DNA from: Papilionanthe hookeriana x Papilionanthe teres
Lineage: Eukaryota; Streptophyta; Magnoliopsida; Asparagales; Orchidaceae
Length of the DNA stretch: 64,000 nt
Direction of reading: 5' to 3'
Assembly: GCA_022702705.1 (NCBI GenBank)
Contig: CM040430.1
Span: 73,225,239-73,289,238 of the forward strand
Part shown: positions 51,701 to 63,099 of the stretch, piece by piece
How positions within the stretch are numbered: position 1 is the stretch's first letter
Layout of the letters: every line of letters begins with the position of its first letter
The notes under the pieces: model-generated
What the model saw: only the letters and a program-made list of their open reading frames with translations
What the model was told of the DNA's origin: nothing
Database searches by the model: none
Program-made: the position numbers and the translations under genes

Positions 51701-52611
51701 CATCTCCTTTTGGTTCACCAGAGCTTCAGCTTGTTTAACTTTAACATGGACATTACCAAAAGTCTGAATGTTCCAGTCTTTCAGAATTTTAGCCATCTTC
51801 TTTTGCAATAACCAAAATTTGATCGTGGGTTTACCCACAAAATTATCAGATAGATACCAATTCTCCTCAATAATAGATTGATAAGAAGGATGAGAAGACC
51901 AAACATTAAGATATTTAAAAAGTTAGATTTAGGCTTATGAGTAAAAGCAAATTTCAGTAATAAAGGATTATGATCTGAACCAATTCTAGAGAGATGAATA
52001 ACTTTAGAAACAGAAAATATATCAAGCCATTGTTGGTTCACCAGGAACCTATCCAATCTTTCCCAAATAGATCCCCTTCTCCATGTAAAAGAAGTTCCTT
52101 CAAAACTTCAATCAAATAGTTTTGCATCTTGAATATTGGAAGAAAACTTGATCAACTTGTTAAAATCTGGATTTCTTCCTCCCTTCTTTTCATTTGGACT
52201 TATAATACAATTAAAATCTCCCCCCACAAGCCAAAAATCATTCATATTAGCACTAATAGAAAGCAATTTCTCCCATATCTCTCTTCTATTATCATTAGAA
52301 GTCCCAGCATATACAAAAGTGGTATAACCTGTAAACTATTCAACTTCAAAATAAATATGCAGAAATTAGGCATCATCAATTAAAACATCAATAATCATTT
52401 CTTTTCTAGAGAAAAGCCAAATTTTATTAGAGCAATTGTTCTTAAAAACATAACTAGGAAACTTTTGAGTAAATCTACCCAAATTATTGACAACTAAAGG
52501 CTCTAAAAGGACAAAAGCCCAAAACTTATTAATCATGTTTAAGTTGATAACTCTATTAAGGGAGCCAGGATTAGCAACTCCGCTAATATTCCAAAACAAA
52601 AAGTTAATCAT
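48732..52611 (-). pseudogene. LINE H ORF2: endonuclease, reverse transcriptase, zf-RVT, RNase H
   Basis: The ATG at 52611 gives MINFLFWNISGVANPGSLNR. The endonuclease region is broken by frameshifts (52366-51781), with RIGSDHNPLLLKF near 51990. The linker is FLKQKAASNWFILVDKNSKFF (51590). Reverse transcriptase is open from 50960 to 50418: QELLTHIDRSCRGSNVIFK, LDLAKAYDTISWEF, GLKQGDSLSPTIF (Pro to Ser at GDP) and the intact catalytic LAYADDVMAF. zf-RVT is DDILKLKGLRGPSMCQLCHNEEES (49490). RNase H is damaged: EIEAAAVYWSLKIA, VEMDCL (Asp-Cys in place of Asp-Ser) and HTLREGNQPTNFL. The C-terminus is read to 48732. Confidence 0.87.
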
Positions 52612-53970
52612 TGGCAGCTTGCTTTCCTGCTCTAGTCAGTCTAGAGAGGAAATTAGCTTTTTACAACTTTGGAGATCCATCAAGTAAGATGATATTGTCT
52701 TCATTGAGATGCCTCATTTCCAGATTTTTCTTCATCTTATGCTTTTGTGCCAGCCAATCTTCTTCCATCTCATTTCTAACTAAATTTAACACATCTTCAG
52801 CAGCAATACCATCTCTAGAAGGTTGGAAAGCAGGATACTTAATAGTAGATGGAACCCTTTCAGCAGCAGGAGGAATATTAACATCAGAACTTATAAATTT
52901 CTGTCTACAAATTTAGTAATATTAGCAGCAGTAGTTGGCTTATCATGAACTTCCAAAATATTGAGCTCTTTATTAATAATATCAATAACAGTATCATTAA
53001 CATTTTTGCCCTCAGAATTAAGAACCTCAGCAGGGATTTCTTGAAGAAACTGAACTTCATCAAGATCAGCAACAGACTTATCAACAGAAGATACATTTAA
53101 AACTGGAATTAATTGAATTCTCTCATCATCATCTGGAGCCTTAGAATCTTCAACAATTGCTTTAGGTTTCTGAATAATTCTTCCTTTGAAACTCAAATCA
53201 GGATGAAGTCTATAACATTTATCATCAGTATGACCAAATATCCTATAATGATGACAAAAATATGGCCTTTGTTCCATTATAATAGATTGCCAATAGCCAT
53301 TATGGGCTATTCAAATCCATATCTCATTCACATCAGGGAGAGTCACATCCCTTTCAACAAGAATTCTAGCAGCAGAAGGTCTTGTAAGATGGATAGTTGG
53401 AAGATCAATCTTTAGAGGTTTTCCCAAAATAGATCCAATAGAATATAAAATCTGATGGTTAAAGAATTGCAATTTAAGACCTGGCAACATAAACGAAATA
53501 GGAGCAATTAGAGTTTCTTGTTTAGGATTGAAATCTTGTGACCATTTGAGAATCTTCAAGCTTCTATTTTCAATTGAAACCATCTTCTTAGAAAATATCA
53601 CAGCATAATCCTCCTCCTTACTTAATATGATCATCCCTTCCATCCAACCATCCAATGTTCCAAGAACCCACAAATTTAATACCTTCAAAAAACTTTCGAA
53701 TAGTATTCAGTTTTGGATTACCCATTTGAAATTTACCAATGAGAGTAAATTTATGAGGTTCAACAAGAACAGAAAGTTCATTATCAGAAAGGATTAAGGC
53801 AGGTTTCCAGCCTTTTTCACAATTTTCTTGATCAAAGCACAACTTCCTTTTCCTTCAGCCAAATCATGATAGCATTGTCGAAAAACTATACTATTAGAAG
53901 AACCCTCCAAGGAATTGCCAACCACTTCCACAAAAATCTTACCAATGGTTGAAATATTAGAATTATCCAT
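52604..53970 (-). pseudogene. LINE H ORF1: DUF4283-like domain plus altered zinc knuckle
   Basis: The ATG at 53970 gives MDNSNISTIGKIFVEVVGNS. Frameshifts near 53820 and 53650 separate KFTLIGKFQMGNPKLNTIRKFF, ILSKEEDYAVIFSKKMV, LPGLKLQFFNHQ and LVERDVTLPDVNEIWI. A stop at 53310 precedes RPYFCHHYRIFGHTDDKC: the second Cys of the CX2CX4HX4C knuckle is Tyr. After further stops the frame ends at TAA inside ATGATTAA (52611-52604), overlapping ORF2. Confidence 0.83.
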
Positions 53971-54079
53971 ACTAACATGAATAATCATGAAATCCAGAAA
54001 ATAAATAGAAAACCAAATAAGAATGTAAAGAAAAGAAACTAATAGGATTAGTTTTCAATTCCGAACATCAAAATCAAGA

Positions 54080-54083
<4 letters not shown>

Positions 54084-54168
<85 letters not shown>
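54084..54168. repeat. (TA)n(CA)3 microsatellite right of LINE H
   Basis: About 79 bases of (TA)n then cacaca. The 5' end of LINE H lies on its left. Confidence 0.95.
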
Positions 54169-54169
<1 letters not shown>

Positions 54170-54273
54170 AAAGAAAGGGAGAGATATTTCCTAGAGAAGC
54201 CAATGCTCCTGTTCACCTGGTTGGCTTCACAAACTTTGAAGAGGCTCTCAACATTGTTGTCCATCCTCCACCT

Positions 54274-54277
<4 letters not shown>
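54169..54277. other. Unidentified 109-bp segment between two TA tracts
   Basis: Non-repetitive sequence with TA microsatellites on both sides. The minus strand has a short open frame (MDNNVESLFKVCEANQVNRS) after a leader ggaggtggaggatgg. It could be a very short LINE 5' fragment or original flanking DNA. I do not recognise it. Confidence 0.35.

Positions 54278-54328
<51 letters not shown>
54278..54328. repeat. (TA)n microsatellite, right limit of the LINE cluster
   Basis: About 51 bases of (TA)n. To the right the sequence becomes ordinary A/T-rich intergenic DNA. Confidence 0.95.
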
Positions 54329-54330
<2 letters not shown>

Positions 54331-56569
54331 CATGCATTAGATTAAAATAATATATATTTTCAAGACATACACTTTAATATATATACAAACATATCTTCCT
54401 GTCTCTGTCTTTATGGCTCTTAAAATTTTGGATTGGATTTAATTTAAATGGATTATTTAAAGAGTGGATTAGTTTAATGAGTTTGTTATAAGTTTTAAAT
54501 GGTTAGTTAAAGTTATCTAACAATTTAATTAAATTATAATTGATTTAGTTAAATAATTCAATTATTTACTTAAATTATTAATTATCAATGTTTGTCTTAA
54601 GCTATTTAGTCTTGTAATTGATAGATTAATTTATTAATTATTTAATTATTAATTATTTAATTATTAATTATTGAGTTATTCAATTATTAAATGGTTAAAT
54701 TAAATTATTAATCGTTTAAGTTAAATTAATAAGAGCTTAATTGGATCATTTAATTATTCAATGGATGAATTAAAATATTAATTATTTAATTGGATTACTT
54801 ATTTTTTTTAATTAGGTTATTAATGGATTTTATAAATTATTAATGTTATTAAACTATTTTTAAAAAGTTCATTTAAGTTTATTAATGTGACAATTAATTA
54901 ATTAAATAATTAATTAATTTGGTTAATTTAGGAGTTGATTATTAGATTTGTGATTTTATTACACTATATCATTTTCAACCAAGGGTAATTTGGTGGGATT
55001 AGAAGATAATTAAGTTATTGAAAACTAAATTAGTCCTGGTTAGGGTTGATTAGAAGATAATTAGTGGTTATCTATGATGTTTAGGAATTTAAATTTTTGG
55101 TCTAAGCTTCTAAAGAGGAGAACACCTACTTATAATATCAATTCACTCTGAATAAATGCATTAAACCCTTTACATATGAAAGGTACTATGGATATATGTA
55201 TAAAAAATTTTTAGTTGGGATATGAATAGATGATAACATGATAATTATACAAAATAATATCACATAAACAACTACTCATGCATTTTAATAAAATGTTCCT
55301 AAGAAACATAAATACAATTATTGATCTTAGGCAAAAAGCACTTGAAAACATGTCAATTATATGTAAAATCATGTAATAAATCTATTACAATGCATTTAAG
55401 GCAAAAGCCTTATAATTTGAACTTAGAACATTTTTTTTTTTGCGTGGGAATAACGTAAATATTTATTTTGTACAAATTAACATTAGCTACACTAGCTAGA
55501 ACAAAATTGAATTAAAATTCTTATGGATTAATGCACATATATACTTTTTTTTTTGGCTAAATGGACATGGAAACATGTGTAATTTTATGTGAAAAGAACA
55601 AATACATGCATTGAAAGTAAATCAGATTAAAGGCCTTATAGCTCATGCCAAATTTTTTCGGTTTATGCTGAGTGTGCATGGAAAATGTTCTTTTCATGCA
55701 ATAACATAAATCAACGCAATTAAAAATGACATATGAAGAAGCCCTGTGAATTGAAGCCAACTTGTTTTTTATTTGGGAAAAGCTGACATATAAGCAACAT
55801 AGCTTTATGCAATAATGCTAAATTAATACATTACTATGCAATTGGATCTAATGGCCTATAGTTTCATGCATGCGTGTTTCATTTTGGGCATGAACAACAA
55901 AACAAAACATGGTGAATTTCATATGAAAACATCAATTTGAAGTGAAATCCATATGAATTAAATGAAAATTTTGTGGAAGAACATGTTGATAATTATTTGT
56001 GTTTTCCTCGTTTTGATTAACTCCACTCCTTGATTTTCTCTTCTCAGTTTGCTCTTGGGAAAAGAATGGGGAAATGCTTCAGTTTTGGCTTGGAACTAGA
56101 GAGAATGTAGATGGAGAGAAGAGGAAGAGTGGGAGCACAAAACTGAGAGAGAGTTGGTGCATTTTGGCTAGTTTGTGGAGATAATGGGAGAGAGAAAGTG
56201 GGTGGAAGTGGCTATGAAAAGGGGGTGGCTAGGATTAATAGATTGGTTATGTTTTGAAATGTTTGGCAAAGATTTAATCCATTTAGATGGTAAATGAAGT
56301 GCATTTCAGCTGAAGTTATGTGGAACAATGAGAATTAAGTACTAGGATGGGTGATGTGGCAAAAGAATGGTGGTTGGATGAGAGATTAAATGAAAATTTG
56401 AGATTGATTAGCTTAAGAGGAAATGCACAAGGTGTCCAAAGGAACTGAAAATATTATGACTTGGGAGTTAGTAAAAAGTAACATCAGCTTCTGGTATGAT
56501 GGTTTGACAGGGATTTGGCCATTAGGTTATTAGTTTGGTGGGCTTATGGAAATATCTATAATTGTTGTT
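54329..56569. other. A/T-rich intergenic region, no gene seen
   Basis: From 54500 to 54930 it is low-complexity (taattattaattatttaatt). The rest is A/T-rich with stops in all frames. There is a purine-rich patch (gagagagaatgtagatggagagaagagg) near 56100-56220. No element termini or coding motifs were recognised. Confidence 0.5.
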
Positions 56570-57478
56570 AATTTTTAGAATGTTACTAGATGGAGTGACA
56601 TTAAGTTGCAACAATAGTTAACGGAGCAGGAGGCTACATATATCAATAGGATTCTTTTTGTCCAACGAGATTTGGATAAACTTAGAGTGAAAATCCTTTT
56701 GGTATGTCTTAATTGAAAGGTTTTTGCTATAGCTCTTACAAAAGAAATTTCTGGTATCAATTTAAAATGGCTATGGAGTAAAATGTTGAGGTCCTCCTAA
56801 AGACTTTTTTCCTGCAGACTACTACATCAACTCATCCCCACTGATGATATATTCAAGATGAAAGGGCTCAAACTTTGCTCATGTTGTGTACTTTGCAAGT
56901 GTGTGGAGGAGTCACTTAATCATATTTTTCTAACTTTCATATTATCTTGTTTGTACTTCACTGGTCATTAAACTTCCTTTGGAGAAACTTGTTGCTGGTC
57001 CTTAAAATACCTTAAATGATTGTATTCTGGATCAGGAGATGATGGGGAGTGGGAAATACAAAATTATGCTTGTTTTCATCTGTTGGTTTTTTTTTATGAC
57101 TAGAAATGATGCCTAATATAAAGGGGTCATTATTAAGGCACAAAATACTTTCTGTCGTATTACTAATTTTCTATAGAAGGATCTTAAGTATGGAGTTACT
57201 AGAAAGTGGGTTGGGAAAATGTTGTTATCTGTTTCAAAAACTCAAGGTGCCTTTTCTTGTCTATATCACACCAAGGGTTATGTTGGTTAAGTTGACAGCA
57301 CCTATGATTAATTGGGTTAAAATTAATGTTGACACAAATTTTAGAAACTCTATAACTAGTGTTAAAGATGCTTTTAAGGATCATTTTAGTCACTATTTAG
57401 CTTGGTTTGCTACTCCAATATGTATTGTTTGCCCTATGAGTGTTGAGGCAATGCTTTCCTTAACTCTTTACTTATAGA
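56570..57478 (+). pseudogene. LINE I: eroded ORF2 3' fragment (zf-RVT and RNase H)
   Basis: LIPTDDIFKMKGLKLCSCCVLCKCVEESLNHIF at 56832 is the zf-RVT motif of the same LINE type. The RNase H start APMINWVKINVDTNFRNS is at 57300, followed by VKDAFKDHFSHYLAWFATP and VEAMLSLTLYL, all diverged. The region before (56570-56830) keeps traces of the preceding linker. No microsatellite tail is present at its 3' end, unlike the cluster copies, and it is older. Confidence 0.7.
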
Positions 57479-58530
57479 AAATCCAGCTCAAGTGAAGTCC
57501 AATCATGCATAAGCCAAGAAAATAAGGGTTAACCAAAGATGAGCTCAAAAATAGTTATATTTTTTCTCCATCTAATTAGTTATGTTTTCTATTTTGGATT
57601 AACAAGACATGGTTATATCTTTTAACCATGTAGCTTGATAAGATTTCAACTTAATTTTTTTTACATAAGATTACAGTGCGATGTAGGGTAGAAATTGCAA
57701 ATTTTAATGTAAATTTCTTGTTCTCCATCATAGATTATCTTTTTTCATGAGTTTCCAGATGTTTAAATCTTTATACTATTGTAGACTACAGCTAATTTCA
57801 ATATTTAACATATGTATGCTACTATGTACATCATCTAATTTATATTTTTTCTCTCATTTCTAAAAGGATGATATCGGGATGAGTTCAAGTCATTCAGCAA
57901 CATCCCAAGGAACTACAACTTGTAGTGTGTAGTGCATACGTCTTACAAAGACAGGAGATATGGAAAGAAATTTTATTGTTTTCTTAAAAATCACTCGAAA
58001 TATGATTGTAATTTTTTCAGATGTATGGAGAGAAAGTGACTGACCAATAATAGGCTGGAACAATGTTGATCACAAGAACTTCAATGATGTCAAATTTGTT
58101 ATTAAAACATTGATTTCAGTTAATATTATAGTCATGACTATTTTGTTATTTTTATGGGGACAAAGTTGTTTCTGTTAAGAATAAAGTCTTGCGAAAATAT
58201 CCAAGTATTTTAATGCAATAGCTCATGTGAATTGATTTATGTACTAATGTGGCTCTTGCTTGTTTTGTTTGAATAAAATACATTTGAACCATTGATAAAT
58301 ATTGAAAGAGCATTTACTTTGTTGGATCTACTTGTATGTCTAAATTTCTTATAATGAGTTTCCTATTCATATTTTATTTGGTTGAGAAGGTTTGTCTTTA
58401 ATTTTTGTTAAATTTGATAAATTAATTCCTTTGTTGGCCTCCGAGTAATGGAAATAAGTTTGTCATTATTCACTTCATAGAATTTCAAATTTTTGATCCC
58501 CTGAATTTAGTGTTGTGACCCCGATGTTTC
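57479..58530. other. Intergenic region, no gene seen
   Basis: A/T-rich sequence with stops in all frames; probably partly the decayed 3' UTR of LINE I. Nothing else is recognised. Confidence 0.45.
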
Positions 58531-58679
58531 AATATAATATTTAACCACCTAAAATATTGAATATAACATTTTAACCACCAAATTTTTTGAATATGATATT
58601 TTAACCACGAAAATTTTAAATATAATATTTTAACCACCCAAAACTTTAAATGTAAAATTATAATCACCCAAAACTTTTA
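58531..58679. repeat. 30-bp tandem array, five units
   Basis: Successive units of 29-30 bases follow the pattern aatataatattttaaccacc-aaa-tttt, each with the core ttaaccacc or a one-base variant (starts at about 58531, 58560, 58590, 58620 and 58650). The units differ by a few substitutions. Confidence 0.8.
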
Positions 58680-58729
58680 CTCAAAGCCTTGAATAGTGGG
58701 TAAAAGAGAGTGATTGTAACGGAGATTGT

Positions 58730-58791
58730 GTTAAAATGTTATGTTTAAAGTTCGAGTAGTTAAAATGTTATATTTAATTTTTTGAGTTGTT
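58730..58791. repeat. Two inverted units of the 30-bp array
   Basis: gttaaaatgttatgtttaaagttcgagta and gttaaaatgttatatttaattttttgagtt are reverse complements of the units at 58531-58679. With the 50-base spacer between them the region can form a long imperfect hairpin. Confidence 0.7.
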
Positions 58792-59106
58792 GGTATGGAG
58801 AAACCTTTTTAAAATAAATTTTGAAGTCGCCTACTTTACAGGGGACTTGTGTATAGGAACAAGTTGCAACTACGCCTCGCGACTCGCAAATTACGTGGCA
58901 AGCCAGGCACCTGTATGCTAGGGAACTATGCCCATCTTAATTTCTTTTTACCTACCGAATTAATTAATTTAAAGATATGTAATACCTATTTTTGAAATTT
59001 CCCCTGTTATAAATGGTTAGCAAAAAGAAAAACTTTTTTTTTTCCAAAAGGATAATAATAAGGAATTTTGTGTTCTTAGCAAAAAAATTAAAAAAAAAAT
59101 AATTAA

Positions 59107-59174
59107 AATGGCATGAGGTTTTACAAATGGCATGAGGTTTTGATCTAAGATAGTTTTACAAATGGCATGAGGTT
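59107..59174. repeat. Short direct repeat, three copies of aatggcatgaggtt
   Basis: Copies at 59107-59120, 59126-59139 and 59161-59174; the last two share the longer ttttacaaatggcatgaggtt. It is a local slippage-type duplication. Confidence 0.85.
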
Positions 59175-59340
59175 CTTGATTAAACAACCACAATGCTGTA
59201 GAAAGAAAAGATATCTGGTTGAACTACAATAAAATATGGGCTCTCATCATCGGTCAACCAAAATATTGAAAGCTCGAAATTATCATGTTTAGACAAACTC
59301 TATTAAGCATTCTGACTAAGTTACGTAGTATCAAATTTTC

Positions 59341-59905
59341 TAATAAATCAATTGTTAGCGTAAAAACATTTAAATCAGAGAGTGACACAGTAAACGCCTT
59401 TTTTGGCATTGCCAATAATAGAACCCATTGTCACGTTGAGAAGCATTGTATAACCTTAAGAAACGTATTATATCAACTCCAGGCAAACTTAAAGCTAAGA
59501 ATGTCACAATAAGGGTATGAAGGCTTGTGAGTTCATGAAAATATGAGCAAGCCCACCATGCCAACAGTCGAAGCAGCCAAAATATAATAAAAAATTAATT
59601 ATCAAAAGCAGGCACGAGAACCAGTGCCATAAATATCTTCAAAATTATAGCCATTTACACAAAAAAAAATTTAAATAAAACACCATTGTTTTTATTTCGA
59701 AGCAGTCAAAACTTATATCAGCAAATTACCATTGTGGATAGAAGCTTCAGCTCTATCCTCTTCCTTGTATATTTTGATTTTCCCCACGTAGATATGTTAC
59801 ATGAGAGCAGAAGAGATCCTCATATGACAAGTGTTCAGTACAGTGGTCCACATGCCATGCATGGGATGGCGCTGGCGTGACGGGCAACAACCTAGACCTT
59901 GTGAT
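59341..59905. repeat. ~570-bp direct repeat, left copy
   Basis: It aligns along its length with 61324-61903. Shared landmarks are taaatcaat...tagcataa, ggcattgccaata-aagaacc-attg, tatatcaact, gagcaagccc-ccaaaccaacagtc, accagtgcca, tatttcgaagcagtcaaaac, and agaagagatcctcatatgaca-gtgttcagtacagtgg. Differences are frequent, so the duplication is old. On the minus strand a short frame MAIILKIFMALVLVPA occurs, truncated by a stop. Confidence 0.8.
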
Positions 59906-60657
59906 CTCAACAGTTCAAACAAGCTCTCGGCTTCCACTAACTTGAGATTGAAACGAAACTTCTCACCTCTCAGGCCTTGGGTCAAGGAGTCCTGTGGCAT
60001 ATTAGATCGCAGATCGTTTACTTCAAGCATTTTCCTTTGTAATCGTGTAATAAATGAACACATACATTCATTCGGCTTTTGTCTAAGCAGCCACAATGAT
60101 TCTGCACTCTTCTTAGACCTCTAGGCGCTTGCAAACTGCACCAAAAAGAATCTCCTATAGTCAAAAAAGGAAGCGATCACCCAAACCAGTAATAATTTGA
60201 ATTACATCAGAGACGAGTAGTGAAAACATATAGCATTTAAATGCCCAAGAAACTTTCAGCAAACACATCAATAATTAGACTAATGCAAGCTGGTTATTTG
60301 GATCCAAATTTCTGGAGTTTAATGTTCTCTTTGAGCTTGGCTTCAGAGATATGGAGTAAAAATGTGTTCTCTAGTTGTCACGGGGCCTCCGTATGCATGA
60401 CCGCTGTCTCCTCATTAGTGTAGATCCGACATTGTCTTGGTATTGCGAGTCTCGGGCTATGTATGTGCCATATTTCAGCCTCCTGTCATTATGTTTTGTC
60501 ACTGCTTCTTGAGACGCGTTCTATCAATGAGAAACGCATTCTCCTCCTTAAGTCAAACAACCCTAAGAACCTCTACAATCAGGCCCGTTATTTGGTTCCT
60601 CAGCTCCTGCATCTCTCATTGCACAAAATCCTCCATGAACTCTCTGGTGCATCCCAT
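59900..60657 (-). pseudogene. Ty3/gypsy gag fragment (broken)
   Basis: The minus-strand ATG at 60657 gives MGCTREFMEDFVQ, then MQELRNQITGLIVEV and ENAFLIDRTRLKKQ, an N-terminal coiled coil interrupted by stops. A capsid-like part is at 60096: LRQKPNECMCSFITRLQRKMLEVNDL, GLRGEKFRFNL and ESLFELLRS. This matches the retrotransposon gag pattern (KPNES...SFITRF, AEL..RAQ). It ends exactly where the left direct repeat begins, so the rest of the element is missing. Confidence 0.6.
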
Positions 60658-60745
60658 ATTCGCTACGTTACTCTAGTTATTTTCCTCTTATTCTTATGTT
60701 CCGATTATTAATGACATGATTTCATGCTCACCGCACCTCATAAGA

Positions 60746-61258
60746 TGTTGAATTTGAAATTGTCCGAGACACACACCCAAAAAATAGAGCGTTGAAGAGA
60801 AAGAGCAGAGAGAGTACGCTAATGAACAGTAAAATTGTGTAACATTTATTCATGAAATGAGTTCTTCACTTATAGATAAGGGGACTCAAAATTACATATG
60901 TACTCTACTTAAATAGGGACAGTGGAGGTTATTTTTTGCAATAGATATTAACAAGTATGGGAGTCTGAAAAAGAGTTCAACTGGGTGTATGGTCTGGGTG
61001 ACCGCACTTGGGGGTTCAAATGAATAATGTGGGTCACAGGTAAGATGTTCGAGCTGTCGTTATTGTTCGTCTTATCAGTGTAATGAATTTGTCAAATGGT
61101 TCGTGAAGAGATTTGGCCGAGATATCCTTTCAATGGGTCGTTGATTATTGCCTGATGCGGGAGTTGGCCATTAGTTGACAAGCATGAGTCGGGCGATTAA
61201 AAGTAGACCCCTGGTTTTCCCTTGGTGTGTCTTCACCAGCCATGTTCTCTCCCTCACA
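60746..61258 (-). repeat. Putative gypsy LTR upstream of the gag fragment
   Basis: On the minus strand it begins TGTGAGGGAGAGAACATGG and ends near ttcaaCA. A TATA-like ctatttaagtag at about 60919-60908 and AATAAA at 60850-60845 have promoter and polyadenylation spacing typical of an LTR. It lies 5' of the gag fragment. No canonical primer site is seen after it and there is no 3' LTR, so the limits are tentative. Confidence 0.5.
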
Positions 61259-61323
61259 ACCCTAGGATCTGACTCTTTTTAAGAGACCTCTTGAGATTCA
61301 TGGCGACATATTTTATATGTACA

Positions 61324-61903
61324 CCAATAAATCAATCACTAGCATAATAACATTTAATTTAAATAGACGCAAATTTAATTTCATTTTTAGGCATTGCCAA
61401 TAAAAGAACCTATTGCCTCGTGGAGAGGCGTATTATAAGCTCAAGAAACATAGTATATCAACTGCACGCAAAGCAAAAGCTGAGAAAGATAAGGCTTGTG
61501 AATTAATGTAAATTTGAGCAAGCCCTCCAAACCAACAGTCAAAACAATCAAAATATATTAAAAATTTATTAACAAAAGCATCCAAAAAGGCGAAAGACAA
61601 ACCAGCCACCAGAACCAGTGCCAACAAAATCTTCAGAAATATAGCGACTTGCACAATAACATATTTAAAGAAAAAGACCGTTTTTCATTATTTCGAAGCA
61701 GTCAAAACAAATATCAGGAAACCACAGTTGTGGACATGTTCCGGCTCCGTCCTCCTCGTCTCTTTTAATTTTCCCCACGTATAAATGTCACGTGAAAGTA
61801 GAAGAGATCCTCATATGACACGTGTTCAGTACAGTGGCCCACAAGCCATGCACCGGATCTCGTGACGCTGGCACACCGGACCCCAACCAGCAGGCCTCGT
61901 GAT
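61324..61903. repeat. ~570-bp direct repeat, right copy
   Basis: Counterpart of 59341-59905. On the minus strand it has a 73-codon open frame (61654-61433) with a hydrophobic signal-like start (VAIFLKILLALVLVAGLSFAF), but the first codon is GTG and no in-frame ATG lies upstream. A ctttctcag sequence near 61480 looks like a splice acceptor. It might be an exon of a lost host gene. Confidence 0.75.
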
Positions 61904-61971
61904 TGGTTAACGCAGAGCTAGAGAGAAAGAGAGAGAGGGAGTATATCAGAGACTATTCCAATGATCACGTG
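61789..61971. promoter_or_regulatory. Three G-boxes (CACGTG)
   Basis: CACGTG occurs at 61789-61794, 61819-61824 and 61966-61971; a CCAAT box is present on the minus strand at about 61904. At the two corresponding sites in the left repeat (59341-59905) the core is changed (ttacatga, acaagtg). G-boxes bind bZIP and bHLH factors in plants. No gene can be assigned, so the promoter role is a guess. Confidence 0.3.
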
Positions 61972-63099
61972 TTCGCTTTTGACTGTCCAAAGACTAACCG
62001 CATCTCGCCTCTGACCATACTTTGTTTGCTGCGCTCCATCTCTCTTCATCCTTCTCTTCTTTATACGCGGCGGTTTGCCCTGGGTAGGCTCGTTAGGATC
62101 GGTCGCTCGGTCTGCGCGGCAGTCACACGTCGTTGTCGTTCACTCCTTAACTAGAGAACAAAGAAATTGCTAAGCTTCCTCAAACCGAAAAGAGACCGCC
62201 ACATCACAGCTGAGCGTGTGAGCTGGCATTACAATACCATTAGCACAACAATATCATTCTTTTCATCGTCGGTTACTCCATAGCAATTTTATTGCGTACC
62301 GATTTACTTGGATTGTTTGTTTCTTTTTTCTTTTCTTTTTTTTTTTTTTTTGTTACAATAACTTTTTTTTTTGTCACAATAACTATCATTAAACATTTAA
62401 AAATCAGCCTTCCCTTCTAGTCGGTCGCCCACCAGATGCCTCGCTACTCTGGTCAACTGCTAATCAGGCCGGCCGCATGTCAAATATAAATTTACACCAC
62501 TCAATTCTTATATTTAAAACTTGCTTACAAATTTCAGGAAAGTTTTTACATGCATAAAACCCCAACCATTTATCTTTACATGACTAATACCAAAACTTTG
62601 ATATTTATTTGCTACCTATAGGTCGACAAATCTAGCTTCGAGAAAAAAATCCAAAAAGATCAGATTAAGCAGGAAAAAAGACCAGAGCACTCGTCGTGAC
62701 CCCCTTTCTGTGTTGGAGAAACCAAATTACAAATAAAAAAAAAATTGTAGAAGAGAAGAAGAAGATGGAAAGAAAGGGTAGAACAAAAGAAGAAAGTGGA
62801 AACATGAAGTGGCAAGTCAATAAACAAAAAACAAAGTGGCCACATGACATATAAGCCTAGAAGGACAAAAGAAAAGAGAGAAAATGACTCACCTCATACT
62901 CCAATAACTAGAAAGTCACCTACAAACTATAGAGAGAGAGAGAGAGAGAGAGATAAGCTCTTCTCATTTAACTCTCATTCCACTTCATTTACTTGTTGTT
63001 CATTAAGAATGAAAAGGAAACAATAAAATAAAATAAAATATGTGTGGAGATAAAGTAAATACAAATAAAAAAGAAAGATTAAAGCCTAAAAAAAGACAC
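61904..63099. other. Region with GC-richer patch, poly(T) and (GA)n, no gene confirmed
   Basis: 61980-62160 is GC-richer than the surroundings, with ctctcttcatccttctcttctttat pyrimidine runs as in a plant 5' leader. The open frame 61903-62154 starts at TTG and shows no domain. A run of T is present at 62334-62352 and (GA)n at 62931-62953. The remainder is A-rich and non-coding. Confidence 0.4.

Larger units (their letters stand above)
48629..54083 (-). mobile_element. LINE H, near full-length
   Basis: Minus-strand element with 5' UTR (54083-53971, starting gGGTTCTTGATTTTGATG), ORF1, ORF2 and a short 3' region ending at (TA)n. Its start appears to match the tagggttt part of the LINE B and G leaders, so a few dozen 5' bases may be missing. 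The sequence is noticeably more A/T-rich than LINE B. Confidence 0.88.

Noticed and set aside
61433..61654. 73-codon minus-strand ORF with signal-peptide-like start
   Set aside because: First codon is GTG and no in-frame ATG lies upstream before a stop; kept only as a note within the direct repeat.
61903..62154. 83-codon plus-strand ORF after the G-boxes
   Set aside because: Starts at TTG, Arg/Ser-rich with no domain; pyrimidine-rich leader-like DNA explains the open frame.
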